Source: Kudoa neothunni | Taxonomy: Eukaryota > Cnidaria | Assembly: GCA_964304625.1 (NCBI GenBank) | Contig: OZ199838.1 | Coordinates: 8,804,001-8,868,000, forward strand | Length of the DNA: 64,000 nt | Reading direction: 5' to 3' | Shown: in pieces, positions 59,008 through 64,000 of the stretch | How positions within the stretch are numbered: position 1 is the stretch's first letter | Layout: every line of letters starts with the position of its first letter | Made by a program: the position numbers and the translations under genes | Notes under the pieces: generated by a model | What the model was told of the DNA's origin: nothing | The model's input: the letters and a program-made list of their open reading frames with translations, nothing else | Databases searched by the model: none

Positions 59008-61097
59008 ATTTATTATTAGTCTACAAACGATAAAAAAACAACAACATCAATCTAAGATGTGTCAGAAATAAAAATGTTAATTGTTACTCCTTTTTGCAAT
59101 TTTATAAAGGATGTCAATGAGGTTTTAATAATTTGTGAGTGGTAACTTACGTATTTACATTTTAACATAATTTCCCGATTTTTTAATAAATGCACCTTTC
59201 TTTTTTTAGTATTAATACTTACTGGTTCAAAAATATACAAATTTAATTATCAAAATACGATCAAATCTAAAATGTAAAGGAGTTGTTGATTTGAAAAATT
59301 ACACTAATGCTTAAATATTTAAATATCAACTGGTTTTCTCGAAGGAGTGCACCCTTTTAAAAATAAACATAATGTTTGACTATTCTAAATAAATTTCTTA
59401 GTATTTAACTTTTCTTGGATTAACGAAAACTTTGTGGAAATATCGGTTAGATCGAATAAACCAATAGTTTCTTATTAATTTACATGACACGTATTGAGTG
59501 GGGATTGTATTTTGTGCAATAGTAATCGTGAAAATAAATTCTAAAACTACGCATAGAATTCGGAGCCGCATATTTTCATGAAGCTTTTTTATCATAATGA
59601 ATTAGTTTTAGCGAAAAGAAAATTATATATTGATTTGAATATTTATCTTAAGGTCTGGGCGGGGAATAATTAGATTACTAAGAACTTAAACATCATTTAA
59701 AAAATTATCTCATCAAATATAGAAACTTATCGAATTCGTTATTCCAGCTACGTTTTAAAAAAGTTTAGGAAAACAAAAAAATGAGTAAATACTTATCGAA
59801 AGACGAATATAGTTTCAATCTTAATCAATATATTTGATAAAAAGAAATTTTCATTTAAGAAGTCATCACAAAAATTTAATTATTTGGAAACTCTACTCAC
59901 ATCGTACATCGTTTTTAGAATGTGTATGGAGACCCAAATTATTCCAACATGGCAACAATTTTAATTTCGAATTATGCGTTAAATTTAAAATGATCGTAAT
60001 ATTTTTCGCTTAAGATGTATTTTAGTGTTTGAAAAATGAAAATACATCCGAAATAATTTGGTTATTCTTCAAATTTTAAAGAAAATGCAACAACTCTTGT
60101 AGATGTAGTGTTAATGGTTTTATCTGTTTTAAAATTATTCCAAACAGGCGTATATAAAATTTTTTAGAACATTCTACACCATAATTAAGAGACTCTTTGT
60201 ATGCAGTGAGTAAAAGTTTATTCTAATTGAGTATCACTCTGAAGTAAACAAACATCTATTTTATTCAGGTACCTTTTAATCTGGTAATTGACGTGGACAA
60301 CCAGAAAATTCCTTACTTCTGAGATTGATATTGATTTTATTTGTACTTATAAGTAAATTAACGATTTTTATTAATGGTATCATGTATTCAAATGCGAACT
60401 AAAAGCTGTATTTAAAAAAAGTTTCTCCGTGGCACATGCGCACTTGTGGACACACACACACTGACAGACAAAGGATTTTATATAGTAGGTGGATTAGTTT
60501 TTTCTTAATACCGCTTGAATTTCATTTTAGTGTACATGCAGTTAGATGGATATTAGGCATAAAATATGCATTGAGCATTGAGTACCTTTTAGTCAATCAC
60601 TGCCCCCTAAAACACGCAATAATCATTGTTTACTGTAACTTTAAGACAGTAGCTATTAACACGCTAGCTTATAATCCCTTGTCGGGACTGTCTATTGACA
60701 CGACAATTGATTTCTCCAAAATTACTAATAGTTCAAGTCTGAAATTTTATATATTGTTTTATATTAAATAATGGAATTTGGTCAAAAAAGTTGTTCATCT
60801 CATTTTTGGTTTTTATGACAACATTTTCACTAAATTCAACAAATAAATAATTTATTTTTATATATATTATTACATAGAGTTATAATTTATATTTTAAAGT
60901 AAAATTCGAAAGAATATCTTTTTTATAACATTAGAAATGAGCGGATTAAATTTAAGTCATGATATCGACAAAGTTGAATTCTGACGTTGCAAAGTTAGCA
61001 ATAAATATAACAAAACATTCGTAATCAATGTGAAAGTTAACAACTGACTTTAATATAATTAAATTAATTTGAATTTTTATTTAATTTGGCGGAGACT
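59008..61097. other. AT-rich spacer, with a possible non-LTR tail
   Basis: No gene recognised. GGACACACACACACTGACAGACAAAGG with TTTTATAT (about 60447-60482) resembles the 3' tail seen in some RTE-like LINE or SINE families, but nothing else of such an element is present. Confidence 0.3.
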
Positions 61098-63617
61098 TTA
61101 CCTTTTTCGTTGTCTCTTAATTGCTGTCAAGCCATAACCTTTAGGCTTCCCAGCTACCTTAACTTTCCTAGTAAGTGTAAGATCTAAAACTTAATAATAT
61201 TTTCTACATTAATTTATACATCTTTTAATTCTGGAAGGTTTATTGGTTCTCTGTTTTCGATATCAGTTACGTCCGGATTAGGAGCGGTTCCAATTACATC
61301 CTTCTCAAGCGGCTCAGGTGGAGGTGTATCCTTTATTGGCGGAATTACAACAAGATTACTTTCTAATTAAACATATTTGTTATGTTTTCATAACTTAAAT
61401 TTATGCTATACCTGAGGAAGTTGATGCAATGAAGTCAACGTCACCATCATACCCATCAATACCTGCCTCTAAGAGTATGCCAAACTCTAAATTAAATCAT
61501 GGTTTTCAAAAATAGAAACGTTCTACCTATCAATTTCTTCAAAACCGCCAGATTATGATTTTTAATAATGTTTTCACCCACTTTGAATAATTTGATGCAG
61601 TGATCGAAATATTCCCCGCAATACTCAGCAGAAGACGAGGATAATTTATTGGTACATACATTAGCCAACTTCATGCGTTTGGAAAAGTGGTTATAAGATC
61701 ATGTTGCTTTTTTATAACAATACCATTTGGGATGATATATATGTGGGTCAAACAATGGCAATAATGATTTTGATCTTTGTGTCAGAATGTGTTGGCAAGG
61801 TAGCTCATAAGATCGATAAAACTTACATGTACAAAAATTGATAGTCGAATTATAATTTAATCCACAATCAAATTTTGTTTGCATCTTTCTCAATTCTTTA
61901 ATTACAAATTTACAGGAGAATGAAGTTAAGTGATCCCAATACTTTTTTTCAACCTAATTTTCAATATTCCTATAGGATGTCTTAGATAATTCGGTCACTA
62001 TACGGCAAATTTTTACTGTTCTGAATGAATTCAAAAGAATAAAGAATTTATTGAAAAAATCTTCCAAAGTAGAGAATTTTTTTATCGCGCTATTCAGTTT
62101 TGAATTAAGAGCTTCTAGTCGATTATTTGTTAAATTATTGTAAAAGTGTCGAGCTTTACTGAATGATATGATCCATTGTGATTTAATTGGATCCCAATTT
62201 TTCTTGAAATAGATATTGAAATCCAAAATATTATAACTATAGAGCTCATCACATAAGTTTTCACATTCCATTACATTTTTAGCATGCATCATTTTTTTAA
62301 GGGTGAATAACATGGATTCTTTTGTTTCATTATTAATATTATATTTCGTAAGTTTTAACTCTCGTTGAAAAATCTGTATAACGTGAAATTTACAAATAAA
62401 CATTTCGGCATTGGGAAAATGATTCTTCATAACTTTTCGAAGCTTTAAATCCTTATCAGTAACAATCGAAAGGATTTTTTCTTTTATCCAAGGAACAATT
62501 GAAATCAATTCATTAATGTACCAGTCAACTACTACTTAAGTCTCCTCAAATATTATACACGCACTATTATATGTCAAACCCATAGAGTCTTCAGAAACCG
62601 TCAGGTACAAGGGGGCCCTAATGTTAGAATATATAGATAACTTTAATATCTTAAAATAATAAAAATAACCGCGAATCAAGTAATTTGTAGGTTGCGTCAA
62701 TTGACAGATATTCTGGAAAAAATGAAAAAACATCCTTCATTTTTTCATCCACGAATAGAATTGCACTAACTTGGTTTGTTTCACCTGCTAGTATTCTAAC
62801 ATCACAATTATAATCTTCCTTTACTAATTTATAAACGAAGTTCATATCAATCTTCTGCGTGGATAGATTTTTTTTAATATTATGTATAAACTTAAATGTT
62901 ATCATTTTACCGGTTTCTTGTTAGATTTTGGATTAAAACAATTTTTTGTTGGCGCATAAAGAAACTAGTTCCGATACCCTTTGATCATTACGATCCAATT
63001 TTCGTTGTGGAGGCAAACATTTAAAAAAAGTTGGGTTGGTTCCATGATTGTGGCTTAAATTGAGTGATTTTACTTCGAGCGTTTGTCCGTCTGAACTTAC
63101 TCTTAGTGATACATGAACAGGACTGTTATGATCCCAAAGGACACTATTAGGAAGGGCATGCATTATCACACCCAATCAACAGGGCGTGTTGATTCCCATT
63201 AACATTAATTAGTAGTTCTCGTTATTCACTTTAGTACGACCGGAATAATTACTATTTTACGAATACGGTCACTACCTCTTCTATCTTAGTTATACTATTA
63301 TTTAATATATTGGGTTTCTATTCTCGCGCGATACCAACAAGGACAGGTGCCTTTCATGGTTTGTTTTTCTCTAATACCCTTTGACCTGTCTCGATACTGG
63401 TCACTAAAATAACAAACATATTTGACGGAGTAGTAATTTAAGTTTTGTTGAATTTTTTGGTGAGGACTCACTTTAGGTTTGATAGTTTTGTTGAGTCACG
63501 CTTAATCAAGACACAGCATGATTGCTGTTCAAACTTATGTATAAACTCTTCTAATTGCTTAAAAGAGTCAAATTTTTTACCTACTTCAAATAAATCAATA
63601 TCGGTTCTATTTGCCAT
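61098..63617 (-). pseudogene. MULE transposase 3, same family as MULE 2
   Basis: ATG 63617 starts MANRTDIDLFEVGKKFDSFK, followed by VKYVCYFSDQYRDRSKGIRE and TCPCWYRARIE (FAR1-like zinc region) and SLNLSHNHGTNPTFFKCLPP. The core has PEYLSIDATYKLLDSRLF (first Asp, about 62740), IVTDKDLKLRKVMKNHFPNA (second, about 62460) and NNRLEALNSKLNSAIKKFST (about 62115). The SWIM finger is FCTCKFYRSYELPCQHILTQ (about 61830-61775). The tail is spliced like MULE 2: EFGILLEAGIDGYDGDVDF, an intron, NLVVIPPIKDTPPPEPLEKD, an intron, and AGKPKGYGLTAIKRQRKR ending at 61098. About five stops or frame changes. The flanking repeats were not found. Confidence 0.86.
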
Positions 63618-64000
63618 TTTCCATACATGCGCCGCAAATACTTTAATTTAATTTTACAAACTTTTCTAATTAAAATTATTTTTAATCAATATTTACCTAA
63701 TATATGTTTATATGAGACAAGGGTAACAATTTTAACTTTCTAATTTTCTTGAAACTAAACTTAGTTTCTCCAATATTAATGGAAAAATCAATAAAAAATT
63801 TTTGTAATATAAATAGATATTTTAGGAGATCAATATATGTTAAAATAATATATAAAATTTCTTCTTTGGTTTAATGAAAAAATTTTTTTCGAGGAATTAT
63901 TGTAATGTTTTAATTTGTATCTTATCTTGTAATGGTCTTTGGGGTAAAATTTACCCATGTTTTTTTTTATTAAAAATATTTTAAAAAATCAAAACCACTT
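63618..64000. other. Right edge; orphan piggyBac-type palindrome
   Basis: TGGGGTAAAATTTACCCA at about 63940-63957 is palindromic and resembles the site at 27233-27249. It may belong to an element that continues past the window. No gene. Confidence 0.4.

Noticed and set aside
60447-60482. RTE/SINE-like ACACACAC-GACAGAC tail
   Set aside because: Only a short simple-repeat-like tail; no body of an element, so not called.
1-64000. CRISPR arrays, tRNA and rRNA genes, LTR elements
   Set aside because: No regularly spaced repeats, no tRNA-like fold signals, no rRNA blocks and no long direct terminal repeats with matching proteins were seen by eye.

Overview
The window is AT-rich eukaryotic nuclear DNA. 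It holds split genes with very small GT-AG introns (mostly 41-59 nt) and is packed with class II DNA transposons in several stages of decay. A complete Arp2 gene, an ACAP-type BAR-PH-ArfGAP gene and a DNA polymerase delta third-subunit-like gene indicate an animal-type cell. Tiny introns, low GC and heavy piggyBac, Mutator-like, hAT, Tc1 and Merlin loads would fit a small-genome animal parasite such as a myxozoan, but that is inference. I saw no CRISPR array, rRNA, tRNA or intact retroelement.

Layout. 1-9.8 kb: piggyBac remnant, Mutator-like element (MULE), then a piggyBac nested inside another piggyBac, a 48-bp hAT micro-element and a 186-bp MULE mini-element. 10.3-18.9 kb (minus): a 15-exon ACAP-like gene that no long open frame reveals; its fifth intron is a Russian doll of five transposons. 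20-26 kb: a piggyBac carrying a Tc1-type element and a second piggyBac, then a Merlin (ISXO2-like) transposase. 27.3-32 kb: a hAT element inside a Tc1-type mini-element, then a short hAT. 32.7-34.2 kb (minus): Arp2. 34.2-42.8 kb: mini-elements and a few unrecognised coding fragments. 42.9-48.7 kb: Tc1-type transposase, Merlin element, broken piggyBac with a 37-base G run, and a non-coding piggyBac derivative. 49.2-51.7 kb: two convergent small split genes (POLD3/Cdc27-like, plus; four-membrane-segment protein, minus). 53.5-63.6 kb: broken piggyBac and two related ZSWIM/FAR1-type MULEs.

No operon logic applies. The transposon proteins supply their own mobility and the four host genes are independent: Arp2 nucleates branched actin, ACAP regulates Arf GTPases at membranes, the POLD3-like protein ties polymerase delta to PCNA, and the membrane protein is unknown.

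The most distinctive signal is a shared design in unrelated piggyBac families. Each carries its own 18-20 bp palindrome just inside both ends, and in the two best copies again, inverted, just upstream of the transposase start. Host gene models were built by hand from splice signals, reading phase and family resemblance; none was checked by a database search.
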